Of a stretch of DNA of 33,803 nucleotides, positions 7,761-16,187 are shown piece by piece. The stretch lies in assembly GCF_018608325.1 (NCBI RefSeq), contig NZ_JABAZW010000150.1, positions 10,472-44,274 of the forward strand. Reading direction: 5' to 3'. Both the position numbers and the translations under genes were made by a program. The notes under the pieces are model-generated. The model had not been told where the DNA came from. It ran no database searches and worked only from the letters and a program-made list of their open reading frames with translations. This stretch comes from Brevundimonas sp. (GTDB taxonomy: Bacteria > Pseudomonadota > Alphaproteobacteria > Caulobacterales > Caulobacteraceae). Each line of letters opens with the position of its first letter. The stretch's first letter is position 1.

Positions 7761-7917
7761 GTGATTATGTGATTGGAGCCTTCCGCGTTTTTTCTTTGCG
7801 GTGGCATGAGGGGCGTCGCCTCGGCGGGGTGGGTTCCGGCGTTTCTTTGAGCCGTCCAGACGATTGTGGCGTGGGCTCTGGTCGCTGAAACCGTCAAATA
7901 GTCGCAGCGCTCGTACA

Positions 7918-7924
7918 GTATAAC
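7918..7924 (+). promoter_or_regulatory. Possible -10 element of the metal-resistance operon
   Basis: TATAAC at 7919-7924 is the only -10-like hexamer close to the first gene of the operon on the plus strand, 40 bases before its ATG. No good -35 stands at 16-18 bases. Weak or long-spaced promoters are common where a metal-sensing activator is needed, but no regulator gene is adjacent. The rest of 7761-7963 holds nothing else I recognise. Confidence 0.25.
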
Positions 7925-7963
7925 GGATTGCCTGGGGGCTCGAATGAAAGTATCCAGCCCGCG

Positions 7964-8308
7964 ATGACATGGTCGATGGCGACATGGGCGAGGCTGATTT
8001 TGGCGGTGACCTTGGTCGCCGCCGTGTTCTTTGTCGCCCCGGTCGCTGACGCCGAAGTCTGTGCGCCGGAAAGCCCTTATGCGCATGCGGTTATTGATCA
8101 GGACACCGGCGACGCCGATCAGGGCGGTTTGGGCGAGGGGCATGGACTCTGCGCCCACGGCCACTGCCATCACAACGGAACCGCGCGCACCGACGCCAGC
8201 GACGACATAGCGATGCAGATCTATGCACGTCCCGTCCACGCCTTCCCCTCCAGTGATTTCCCGTCGTCGATTTCGCCCGACGGTCTGAAGCGTCCTCCCA
8301 GGGTCTGA
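7964..8308 (+). CDS. Small exported His-rich protein at the head of the czc operon
   Basis: The protein has 114 residues from ATG 7964; an ATG at 7976 is also possible. The formal TTG start at 7928 adds non-signal-like sequence and is rejected. A signal peptide (ARLILAVTLVAAVFFVAPVADA) ends near residue 30, and the protein should be periplasmic. The mature part contains a compact metal-ligand cluster, LCAHGHCHHNG, with two Cys and four His. A single Cys in AEVCAPES stands right after the signal. I recognise no domain. Its position just before czcC suggests a periplasmic Zn, Co or Cd buffer or sensor, similar in role to CzcI- or CzcE-like accessory proteins. That is inference. The gap to czcC is 57 bases. 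Confidence 0.6.
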   Translation: MTWSMATWARLILAVTLVAAVFFVAPVADAEVCAPESPYAHAVIDQDTGDADQGGLGEGHGLCAHGHCHHNGTARTDASDDIAMQIYARPVHAFPSSDFPSSISPDGLKRPPRV

Positions 8309-8365
8309 CCCGACGTCTGCGCCGCCGTGCGCGTGATCTCGTGTCAAACTGCTGGAAAATGACTC

Positions 8366-9586
8366 ATGCCTGCCTCTCATCGTCGGCCGCCGCGTTTTGC
8401 GGTCGGCTGCGCGCTGGCCGCACTGACGGCCATGCTGGCCAGCCCCGCCTGGGCTGACCCGGCGCCTTCCTTCCCCGAGTTGCTAGCGCAGCTCAATCAA
8501 ACGCCTGCAAGCCAGGAGGCCGAAGCGCTTTCGCAGGCCGCCGAGGCGCGGGTCCGTCAGGCCCGTGTTCGGCCCAATCCGACGCTGGGCCTTGATGCCT
8601 CGAATGTTTTCGGAAGCGGGCCCTATCGGGGGTTCGACAATGCTGAAACCACCCTGTCCTTCAGTCAGGATCTGGAGCTGTGGGGACGGCGGACCGCACG
8701 TATCAATGCGGCGCGGGCGGATGCGGGGACGGCGGCCCTGCAGCGGGATCTGGCCGTGGTGAATGCGGCGGGTCGGCTGGCGCAGGTCTATGCCGACGCT
8801 GAGGCGGCGCAACGGCGTGCGGCGCTGGCGCAAGAAAGCCTGAGCCTGACCATAGCCGATGCGCGCGCCGCATTGCTCCTGGTCGAACAGGGTCGGGAGC
8901 CGTTGTTGCGCGGCATTCAGGGCGAAAGCGAAGCCGCCGCTGCGCGCGCCAATCTGGATGAGGCTGTCGCCGAACGGGACGCCGCCTTTGCGCGGTTGAC
9001 CGCCGTCGCCATGCTGTCGAGACCGGTGACTGACATCGACGCCAGCCTGCTGGATCGGTCGCCTGCAGCGGCCTTTGTTGCGGCGGTCGATGCAACGACG
9101 GTGCGGGTCGCGCAGGCCGAACGCGCGGCGGCGGAGCGGCGGATCGACGTGGAGCGCATCCGCACCCGACCGGACATCACCGCCAGCGTCGGCGTGCGTC
9201 GCTATGAGATGGAGGACGCCACCGCCCTGACGTTCGGCGTCAGCATGCCGTTGCCGCTGTTCGACCGGAACCGGGGCAATATCGAAGCGGCGCAGGCGGA
9301 CTTCCGGGCGGCGGATGCCCGATTGGCCAGCGCCCGTCAGGACGCCCAGGCGGATCGAGCGGCGGCCCAGGCGCGTCTGGCCGGGGTGGGGTCCGCCGAG
9401 GAGGCTTATCGCCTGTCGCGGATCGGCTTTGAAGCCGGGCGCATCTCGCAGCTTGAGCTGCGCGCCACCCGCACGGCCCTGATCTCTGCGCGAACCACCG
9501 CAGTCGATGCGCGTCTGGGGCGCGTCCGGGCGGAAATCGAACTGGCGCGCCTGGACGGCCGCGCCCCTTTCCAAGGAGCTGAATGA
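8366..9586 (+). CDS. czcC: CzcC-like outer-membrane efflux protein (TolC family)
   Basis: This 406-residue protein has a signal peptide (residues 1 to about 30, ending SPAWA). It has the two repeated long helical regions of outer-membrane efflux proteins, rich in Ala, Arg and Glu. The segment ARVRPNPTLGLDASNVFGSGPY and the later GVSMPLPLFDRNRG match the CzcC/CusC-type signature before each hairpin. It forms the outer-membrane channel of the tripartite metal pump with CzcB and CzcA. Its stop overlaps the czcB start (ATGATG at 9583-9588), so the two are translationally coupled. Length and order are normal for a CzcCBA operon. Confidence 0.88.
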   Translation: MPASHRRPPRFAVGCALAALTAMLASPAWADPAPSFPELLAQLNQTPASQEAEALSQAAEARVRQARVRPNPTLGLDASNVFGSGPYRGFDNAETTLSFSQDLELWGRRTARINAARADAGTAALQRDLAVVNAAGRLAQVYADAEAAQRRAALAQESLSLTIADARAALLLVEQGREPLLRGIQGESEAAAARANLDEAVAERDAAFARLTAVAMLSRPVTDIDASLLDRSPAAAFVAAVDATTVRVAQAERAAAERRIDVERIRTRPDITASVGVRRYEMEDATALTFGVSMPLPLFDRNRGNIEAAQADFRAADARLASARQDAQADRAAAQARLAGVGSAEEAYRLSRIGFEAGRISQLELRATRTALISARTTAVDARLGRVRAEIELARLDGRAPFQGAE

Positions 9587-10755
9587 TGCGCCAGCGCACA
9601 TCGAACAAGACCCTGCTGATCAGCGGGGCGGCGGCCGTCATCCTTCTGGGGGCGGGTGGTTTCTACCTTCTGTCGCGGGGGACGGACCCAGCACCTGTCG
9701 TCGCCGAGAGCCAGACCGCAGAGGCGGAAAGCCAGGCAGACGCGCCAGAAGGCTTTGTCGAACTGAGTGAAAGTCAGGCTCAGGGCGCCAACATCGTCGT
9801 GGTCGGCGTCGGTCGAGGAGGCGGGGCGGAAATCCAGCTGGCCGGACGTGTCGAACCGATGGTGGACGCGCGGGCCGCTGTTGCGGCATCGGTCGGCGGA
9901 CGGGTCGAACGCGTTCTGGTGGCGCCCGGGCAGACGGTGCGCATCGGTCAGCCTCTGGTCAGTCTTGTCAGTGGTGAAGCGGCGACCTTCCGCGCCGACG
10001 CGGACGCCGCAGCCGCCCAGACCGAGGCGGCGCGACAGGCCTATGAGCGGAACCGCAATCTGGCTGAACAGGGCGTGGTGGCGCGGCAGGAAGTCGAGGC
10101 GTCACGCGCGCAACTGCTCAGTGCTGAAGCCGGCGCCCGTGCGGCGCGTGCCCGGTCCAGCGCAGCCGGCGCCCCCAATGCTGCAGGCCGGTTGAGCGTC
10201 ACCAGCCCCATCGCGGGTGTGGTGACCAGCGTGCAGGTCGGGCCGGGCGGGTTCGTCGCCCAGGGCGGCGTCGTCGCCGAGGTCACCAACCCGGCCAGGG
10301 TTGAACTGGTCTTCACCGCGCCGCCTGCGCTTTCCGTCAATGTGAGGGCAGGCGCGCCGCTGCGTGTCAGCGGACCCGGCGGTGATTTCGACGCCGTCGT
10401 GACCGGGGTTGCAGCAGGGGCGGGCGGTGCGAACGGCGCCGCCGTCATACGCGCGCGGCCTACGGGCTCTGTCCTGCCGCCAGCCGGATCGGCTGTATCC
10501 GGGGCCATCGTCACCGGTGACACGACAGGCGGCCTGACCGTGCCGAGCGAGGCGGTTCAGACCGTTGACGGGAACACCGTCGTCTTCGTTCAGGCCCCTA
10601 AAGGGTTCCAGGCGCGGCCGGTGCTGGCTGGCCGTCAGGCGGGTGGTCGGACGGAAATCCTGCGTGGCCTGACCGGGTCTGAACGGATCGCCGGGACCAA
10701 CGCCTTCCTCCTCAAAGCCGAACTCGCCAAGGGCGAGGCCGAGCACGGTCATTAG
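9583..10755 (+). CDS. czcB: CzcB-like periplasmic adaptor subunit (RND efflux)
   Basis: This 390-residue membrane-fusion protein has an N-terminal membrane anchor (about residues 9-28, LLISGAAAVILLGAGGFYLL). The lipoyl half-motif GGRVERVLVAPGQTVRIGQPLVSL is followed by a helical hairpin (ADAAAAQTEAARQAYERN) and the second lipoyl half SPIAGVVTSVQVGPGGFVAQG. A beta-barrel and a membrane-proximal domain complete it. It links CzcA to CzcC across the periplasm. It lacks the His-rich N-terminus of some CzcB proteins; the small His-rich protein at 7964 and the His-rich loop of CzcA may supply that function. The gap to czcA is 11 bases. Confidence 0.88.
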   Translation: MMRQRTSNKTLLISGAAAVILLGAGGFYLLSRGTDPAPVVAESQTAEAESQADAPEGFVELSESQAQGANIVVVGVGRGGGAEIQLAGRVEPMVDARAAVAASVGGRVERVLVAPGQTVRIGQPLVSLVSGEAATFRADADAAAAQTEAARQAYERNRNLAEQGVVARQEVEASRAQLLSAEAGARAARARSSAAGAPNAAGRLSVTSPIAGVVTSVQVGPGGFVAQGGVVAEVTNPARVELVFTAPPALSVNVRAGAPLRVSGPGGDFDAVVTGVAAGAGGANGAAVIRARPTGSVLPPAGSAVSGAIVTGDTTGGLTVPSEAVQTVDGNTVVFVQAPKGFQARPVLAGRQAGGRTEILRGLTGSERIAGTNAFLLKAELAKGEAEHGH

Positions 10756-10766
10756 GGGCGACGCAG

Positions 10767-13700
10767 ATGTTCAAATTCATCATTGAGGCATCGGTCAAGT
10801 TCCGATGGTTCGTCGTCCTGGCTACGGCGCTGGTCGCGGCCTACGGACTGCTTGAGCTGACACGGCTGCCTATCGACGCCGTGCCGGACATCACCAATCG
10901 CCAGGTCCAGGTGACCACGGTCGCCCCCGCGCTGGCGCCCGAACAGATCGAACGTCAGGTCACCTATCCCATCGAAACCGCCATGTCGGGCATTCCCGGC
11001 CTGACCTCGACGCGTTCGCTGAGCCGCAATGGCTTCAGCCAGGTGACGGTCATCTTCACGGACCAGACGGACATCTATTTCGCCCGTCAGCAGGTCGCCG
11101 AACGTCTGGCAGGCGCGCGAGAGGCCATGCCGGACGGGGTGGAGCCCGCCATGGCGCCGATCACGACGGGGCTGGGCGAGGTGCTAATGTGGACGGTCGA
11201 CTACAAGCCGTTCAACAGCGCGAACCTGGCCAAGCCGGGACAGGCTGGATGGCAGGCGGGCGGCGCCTATCTGACGCCCGAAGGCGATCTGCTTTCGACC
11301 CCGCAAGAGCGCGCCACCTATCTGCGGACGGTGCAGGACTGGGTCATTGTTCCCCAGATGCGCACGACGCGGGGGCTGGCGGGCGTCGACACTGTCGGCG
11401 GCTACGTCAAGGAATATGCGGTGCGGCCAGACGCAGCGCGCCTGTCGGCCTATGGGTTGGGGCTGGGCGACCTGATCCAGGCGCTGGACCGCGCCAACAC
11501 CCAGGCCGGGGCCGGATATGTGCAGCGTGCAGGCGAGGCGTTGACGGTCAGAACAGACGCCCTGGCCTCGACCATCGAGGATCTGGCCCAGGCGCCGGTG
11601 GTCAATCGAAACGGCCTGATCGTACGGGTCGCCGACGTCGCCACTGTGGAGATCGGTCAGGCGCCGCGTCTTGGTGGGGCCAGCCGTGACGGTCACGAGG
11701 CCGTTCTGGGAACCGCCTTGATGATCGCAGGAGGCAACAGCCGCACCGTTGCCCAGGCGGCGGGCGAGCGGTTGGAGGAAGTTCGCAAGACCCTGCCTGC
11801 CGGGATCGAGGCGGTGACAGTTCTGGACCGCAGCGCCCTGGTCAACTCGACCATCGCCACCGTGGCGCGCAATCTGAGCGAGGGGGCGCTGCTGGTCATC
11901 GTCGTGCTGTTCCTGCTGCTCGGCAACATCCGCGCGGCCAGCATCACGGCCCTGATGATCCCTGTCAGCTTCCTGTTCGCCGTCATCGGCATGAACCGGT
12001 TCGGGATCAGCGGCAATCTGATGAGCCTGGGGGCGCTGGACTTCGGCCTGCTGGTGGATGGCGCGGTCATCGTGGTGGAGAGCACCCTGTTGATGCTGTC
12101 GCAGCGACGGATTGATCTTGGCCGCGCGCTGACTCGTCGGGAACGGCTTCAGGTCGCGGGGGCTGCGGCGCGCAAGATGGTCAAGCCCGCCGCCTTCGGT
12201 CAGTTGATCATTCTTCTGGTCTTCACCCCGCTGCTGATGCTGGAGGGGGTGGAGGGCAAGACCTTTGTGCCCATGGGCGCGACGGTCATGCTGGCTCTGG
12301 TCGGCGCCTTCATCTTCTCGTTCACCTTTGTCCCCGCCATGACGGCCCTGCTGGTGCGCGATCCCAAGAAGGTCGAGGTGGATGCGCAAGGTCACGCCCA
12401 CGAGCATGAGACCTTCCTGCTGCGCCGCGCCCGCCGCTGGCTGCAGCCGGCGATCCGGGCCGCTGTTGATCGGCCCAAGATCGTTCTGGCGTCGGCTTTG
12501 GGCGCTGTGGTCGTGGGCGGTCTGGCCTTCTCTACACTGGGGCGTGAGTTCATCCCGACCCTGGACGAGGGCGACATCGCCATGCAGGCCCTGAGGGTGC
12601 CGTCGGCGTCGCTGGAGCAGTCGCTGGCCATGCAGATGGCGCTGGAGCGGGCGATCACCGCTCAGCCTGAAGTCGAGACCATGTTCTCGCGGACCGGTAC
12701 GGCAGAGGCCGCCGTGGACCCGATGCCGCCCAATATCTCGGACGGCGTCATCGTCTTAAAGGACCGCAAGGACTGGCCGGATTCAGGGCTGGACAAGGAC
12801 GCCTTGCTGGAGCGGTTCGAAAGCCTGGCCAATCAGCAGATCGGCAATGCATTCGAGTTCAGCCAGCCGATTGAGCTGCGTTTCAACGAACTGATCTCGG
12901 GGGTGCGGACCGATCTGGCGGTCATGGTCTATGGCGATGATTTTGACACCATGCAGCGCGTCGCCGACCAGGTCGCTGTGGCCCTGCGTGAAACAGAGGG
13001 ATCAGCCGATGTTCGGGTGGAACAGGCCTCTGGCCTGCCGACCCTGACGATCAGCGTCGACCGGATCGCGGCCGCCAACTACGGCCTGTCTGCGGCCGAT
13101 GTGTCCGAGGCGGTTTCGGCCGCCATCGGCGGTGCGGAGGCCGGGCGGATATTCGAGGGCGACCGGCGCTTTGACGTGGTGGTGCGCCTGCCAGATGAGG
13201 CGCGCAATGATCCCGCGGCGCTGGCGGCCCTGCCCATTGTCTCGACCACAGGCGTGATCGTGCCCCTGTCATCGGTCGCCCGCATCCAGAGCGCCGAGGG
13301 GCCGAACCAGATCAGCCGCAACAACGGCAGCCGTCGCATGGTGGTTCAGGCCAATGTGCGCGGACGCGATCTGGGCGGCTTCGTCGCCGACGCCCAGCAG
13401 AAGGTGGAGAAGGTGCAACTGCCGTCGGGCGTCCGGCTGACGTGGGGCGGTCAGTTCGAGAACCTGAAACGGGCTGAGCAGCGCTTGGGCCTGGTTATTC
13501 CGATTGTCTTCGTCCTGATCGGGGTGTTGCTGTTCATGGCCCTGGGCTCATTCAAGGAGGCGGGGCTGGTGTTCGCCTGTGTGCCGCTGGCCCTGATCGG
13601 AGGCGCGTTGGCGCTGCTGTTGCGGGGCATGCCGTTCTCTGTGTCCGCCGCCGTGGGCTTCATCGCCGTTTCGGGGGTGGCGACCTTGAACGGACTGGTC

Positions 13701-13988
13701 CTCATGCAGGCCATCCGTGAGCGGCTTCAGGCGGGACTGACACCCCGAGACGCCGCGATTGAGGGGGCCTCCAGCCGTCTTCGGGCTGTCCTGACAACCG
13801 CCCTGGTCGCCATCGTCGGCTTCATTCCCATGGCCATCGCCCATGGCGCGGGCGCCGAGGTGCAGAAGCCGCTGGCCACCGTCGTCATCGGCGGGCTGCT
13901 GACGGCGACGGCCTTGACCCTGCTGGTCCTGCCGACCTTCGCCGCCAAGGCGGTGCGCCGCCGCAAGGACGAAGGGGACGAAGCGTGA
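10767..13988 (+). CDS. czcA: CzcA-like heavy-metal RND efflux pump
   Basis: This 1073-residue inner-membrane proton/metal antiporter is full length. TM1 is near residues 12-30, the porter domain starts with LPIDAVPDITNRQVQVTT, and TM helices cluster at about 340-530 and 870-1060. TM4 carries LDFGLLVDGAVIVVE (about 422-436), the Asp/Asp/Glu proton-relay pattern of the HME1 group (Co, Zn, Cd, Ni) and not the Cu/Ag CusA pattern. A cytoplasmic loop near residue 540 is His-rich (GHAHEHE). The stop overlaps an ATG (TGATG at 13986-13990) that opens a 16-codon ORF leading to the ATPase gene. The substrate is best given as Zn, Cd or Co; the exact ion is not readable from sequence. Confidence 0.9.
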   Translation: MFKFIIEASVKFRWFVVLATALVAAYGLLELTRLPIDAVPDITNRQVQVTTVAPALAPEQIERQVTYPIETAMSGIPGLTSTRSLSRNGFSQVTVIFTDQTDIYFARQQVAERLAGAREAMPDGVEPAMAPITTGLGEVLMWTVDYKPFNSANLAKPGQAGWQAGGAYLTPEGDLLSTPQERATYLRTVQDWVIVPQMRTTRGLAGVDTVGGYVKEYAVRPDAARLSAYGLGLGDLIQALDRANTQAGAGYVQRAGEALTVRTDALASTIEDLAQAPVVNRNGLIVRVADVATVEIGQAPRLGGASRDGHEAVLGTALMIAGGNSRTVAQAAGERLEEVRKTLPAGIEAVTVLDRSALVNSTIATVARNLSEGALLVIVVLFLLLGNIRAASITALMIPVSFLFAVIGMNRFGISGNLMSLGALDFGLLVDGAVIVVESTLLMLSQRRIDLGRALTRRERLQVAGAAARKMVKPAAFGQLIILLVFTPLLMLEGVEGKTFVPMGATVMLALVGAFIFSFTFVPAMTALLVRDPKKVEVDAQGHAHEHETFLLRRARRWLQPAIRAAVDRPKIVLASALGAVVVGGLAFSTLGREFIPTLDEGDIAMQALRVPSASLEQSLAMQMALERAITAQPEVETMFSRTGTAEAAVDPMPPNISDGVIVLKDRKDWPDSGLDKDALLERFESLANQQIGNAFEFSQPIELRFNELISGVRTDLAVMVYGDDFDTMQRVADQVAVALRETEGSADVRVEQASGLPTLTISVDRIAAANYGLSAADVSEAVSAAIGGAEAGRIFEGDRRFDVVVRLPDEARNDPAALAALPIVSTTGVIVPLSSVARIQSAEGPNQISRNNGSRRMVVQANVRGRDLGGFVADAQQKVEKVQLPSGVRLTWGGQFENLKRAEQRLGLVIPIVFVLIGVLLFMALGSFKEAGLVFACVPLALIGGALALLLRGMPFSVSAAVGFIAVSGVATLNGLVLMQAIRERLQAGLTPRDAAIEGASSRLRAVLTTALVAIVGFIPMAIAHGAGAEVQKPLATVVIGGLLTATALTLLVLPTFAAKAVRRRKDEGDEA

Positions 13989-14038
13989 TGGACCGCAATC
14001 AGAACACCCGCCCGCAAGCAAAGGAGATCGCCGAATGA
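13988..14038 (+). CDS. 16-codon linker ORF between czcA and the metal ATPase gene
   Basis: The ATG at 13988 overlaps the czcA stop (TGATG). The frame reads MDRNQNTRPQAKEIAE and stops with a TGA that overlaps the ATPase start (ATGA at 14035-14038). The AAGGAG that serves the ATPase lies inside it. Such a short ORF could carry terminating ribosomes from czcA to the next start. It has no recognisable function of its own and may be chance. Confidence 0.3.
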   Translation: MDRNQNTRPQAKEIAE

Positions 14039-16098
14039 CCAGCCAAACCCCATGCAGCAATGCGGTTGAACCTCACGATCATAAGGGCGGCGCGGGCCAT
14101 GACCATGGCGACGGCGGTTTCCTGGGGCCTAACACGGAGCTGGTCTTCGCATTGGCGTCAGGGACGGCGCTGGGCGGCGGGTTCGCGCTGGAGAAGCTGG
14201 CTCCGGGCATTCCGTCGTGGCTGCCCTTGGTTCTGTTCCTTCTGGCCTATGGGTTCGGGGGCTTCTTCACCGTGCGGGAGGCGGTCGAGAACCTGCGGCG
14301 CAAACGCTTCGAGATCGACACGTTGATGCTGGTCGCCGCTGCAGGGGCGGCGGCCTTGGGCGCCTGGGCCGAAGGGGCGTTGCTGCTGTTTCTGTTCAGC
14401 ATCGGCCACGCGCTGGAACACTACGCCATGGGCCGCGCCAAACGCGCCATTGAGGCTCTGGCGGAACTGGCGCCTCGAACGGCTCATGTGCGCCGCGGCG
14501 AACAGGTCGTCGAACTGCCTGTCGAGGCCCTGGAGGTTGGAGACGTGGTGGTCGTACGCCCCAATGAACGGCTGCCCGCCGATGGGTTTGTTGTGGCGGG
14601 CACGAGCAGCATCAACCAGGCGCCCGTCACCGGCGAAAGCATCCCCGTCGATAAGCAGCCCGTCGACGACGCCGCCAACGCGCGGGCGCGGCCTGCCCAG
14701 ATCGGGGCTGCATCCCAGGTGTTCGCAGGCACGATCAACGGCGCGGGCGCCATCGAGATCGAGACGACGCGTAAATCGAGCGACACCACCCTGGCCAAGG
14801 TGGTGCGCATGGTCAGCGAGGCGGAGACGCAGAAGTCGCCGACCCAGCGGTTCACAGACCAGTTTGCGCGCATCTTCGTGCCGCTGGTGCTGGTTCTGGC
14901 CTTCGTGCTGCTGTTCGCCTGGGTGGTGGTGGATGAGCCGTTCCGCGACAGCTTCTATCGCGCCATGGCCGTGCTGGTCGCGGCCAGTCCCTGCGCGCTG
15001 GCCATCGCCACGCCCAGCGCCGTTCTGTCCGGGGTTGCCCGAGCGGCGCGCGCCGGGGTGCTGATCAAGGGCGGGGCGCCGCTGGAGAACCTGGGGTCCT
15101 TGAACGCCATCGCGTTCGACAAGACCGGCACGCTGACGCAAGGCCGGCCCCGCATCACCGACATCGTCACTGTGGGTGAGGTCGCGCAGAACGACCTGCT
15201 GGCGACAGCGGTGGCGGTCGAGCGGTTGAGCGATCATCCGCTGGCCGAGGCCATCGCGCGCGATGGAGCGGCGCGTTTGGGCGATGGCGCGATTGCGGCG
15301 GCGACGGACCTCAAGAGCCTGACGGGCAAGGGCGTCACGGCTTCGTTCAATGGCGAGACGATCTGGATCGGCAAGCCGGAGATGTTCGGCGCCGACGGGG
15401 TGGCGGCGCTGAGCGAAGAGACTGCCTCGCTCGTTGCTCAACTCCGGGAGCAGGGGCGGACCCTGATGGTGGTGCGGCGCGGCGCGCATGATCTTGGCGT
15501 GATTGGCTTGCTGGATACGCCACGCGTCGAGGCGGAGCCGACGCTCAATGCGCTGCGAGGCTTGGGCATAGAGCGGATGATCATGATCTCCGGCGACCAC
15601 CAGAAGGCCGCTCAGGCGGTTGCCGGGCAGGTCGGTCTGACCGAGGCCTGGGGCGACCTGATGCCGGAGGACAAGGTGGACGCGATCAAACGCCTGTGCG
15701 CGGACGGCAAGATCGCCATGGTGGGCGACGGGGTGAACGACGCCCCCGCCATGGCCACGGCGACCGTCGGCATCGCCATGGGCGCCGCAGGATCAGACGT
15801 CGCGCTGGAGACGGCTGATGTTGCGCTGATGTCCGATGATCTGTCGCAACTGCCGTTCACGGTGGGGCTGAGCCGACGCACGCGCGCCATCATCCTGCAG
15901 AACCTGATCGTCAGTCTGGGCGTCGTCGCCTTCCTGGTGCCGGCGACCATTTTCGGCCTGGGGATCGGTCCGGCGGTCATCCTTCACGAAGGATCGACCC
16001 TGCTGGTGGTGGTCAATGCCCTGCGGCTTCTAGGCTATCGCGACCGGGCGGAGAAAGGGCGGCGCGTCCGTCCGGCCTTGTCCGCGCGACCGGCATGA
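14035..16098 (+). CDS. PIB-4-type heavy-metal-transporting P-type ATPase (CzcP/CoaT-like)
   Basis: This 687-residue P-type ATPase has all catalytic motifs: TGES (about 199), DKTGTLT with the phosphorylated Asp near 362, HPLAEAI, and GDGVNDAP (about 564-571). The metal-site motif in TM4 is SPCALA (about 317), not CPC, and the last membrane region has HEGST (about 650). SPC together with HEGxT defines the PIB-4 group, which exports Co, Zn or Cd. No ferredoxin-like metal-binding domain is present; the N-terminus has only a short His/Asp tail (PHDHKGGAGHDHGDGG). It lies in the czc operon behind the linker ORF. It would move cytosolic metal to the periplasm, from where CzcCBA could export it. Start ATG 14035 has AAGGAG nine bases upstream. 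Confidence 0.88.
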   Translation: MTSQTPCSNAVEPHDHKGGAGHDHGDGGFLGPNTELVFALASGTALGGGFALEKLAPGIPSWLPLVLFLLAYGFGGFFTVREAVENLRRKRFEIDTLMLVAAAGAAALGAWAEGALLLFLFSIGHALEHYAMGRAKRAIEALAELAPRTAHVRRGEQVVELPVEALEVGDVVVVRPNERLPADGFVVAGTSSINQAPVTGESIPVDKQPVDDAANARARPAQIGAASQVFAGTINGAGAIEIETTRKSSDTTLAKVVRMVSEAETQKSPTQRFTDQFARIFVPLVLVLAFVLLFAWVVVDEPFRDSFYRAMAVLVAASPCALAIATPSAVLSGVARAARAGVLIKGGAPLENLGSLNAIAFDKTGTLTQGRPRITDIVTVGEVAQNDLLATAVAVERLSDHPLAEAIARDGAARLGDGAIAAATDLKSLTGKGVTASFNGETIWIGKPEMFGADGVAALSEETASLVAQLREQGRTLMVVRRGAHDLGVIGLLDTPRVEAEPTLNALRGLGIERMIMISGDHQKAAQAVAGQVGLTEAWGDLMPEDKVDAIKRLCADGKIAMVGDGVNDAPAMATATVGIAMGAAGSDVALETADVALMSDDLSQLPFTVGLSRRTRAIILQNLIVSLGVVAFLVPATIFGLGIGPAVILHEGSTLLVVVNALRLLGYRDRAEKGRRVRPALSARPA

Positions 16099-16126
16099 CG
16101 GTGTCAGACATCCTCATAGCCTGATC

Positions 16127-16162
16127 CTTGGCGAGACGCCGGTTGTCCGTCGTCTCGCCAAG
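16127..16162. terminator. Bidirectional terminator-like hairpin
   Basis: CTTGGCGAGACG (16127-16138) and CGTCTCGCCAAG (16151-16162) form a perfect 12-bp stem with a 12-base loop. It sits between the convergent ATPase and GST genes. There is no clear T-run on either side, so termination is inferred from position and stem strength. Confidence 0.6.
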
Positions 16163-16187
16163 ATAAGGGACGCCTGCTGCTGAGCGC

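Noticed and set aside
11184..12407. 407-codon minus-strand frame within czcA
   Set aside because: It is a shadow of czcA; the composition is low-complexity His/Gln/Arg-rich and there is no ribosome binding site.
14158..15600. 480-codon open frame on the minus strand within the metal ATPase gene
   Set aside because: It is antisense to a gene with all P-type ATPase motifs. Its translation is Arg/Gln/His-rich with no domain, as expected from the reverse of GC-rich codons.
14035..16098. Calling the ATPase ZntA/CadA (PIB-2)
   Set aside because: The TM4 motif is SPC, not CPC, a HEGST motif is present, and there is no N-terminal metal-binding domain.
16127..16162. Integration attachment site or mobile element end
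   Set aside because: No integrase, transposase or second copy is present, and its place between convergent genes fits a terminator better.
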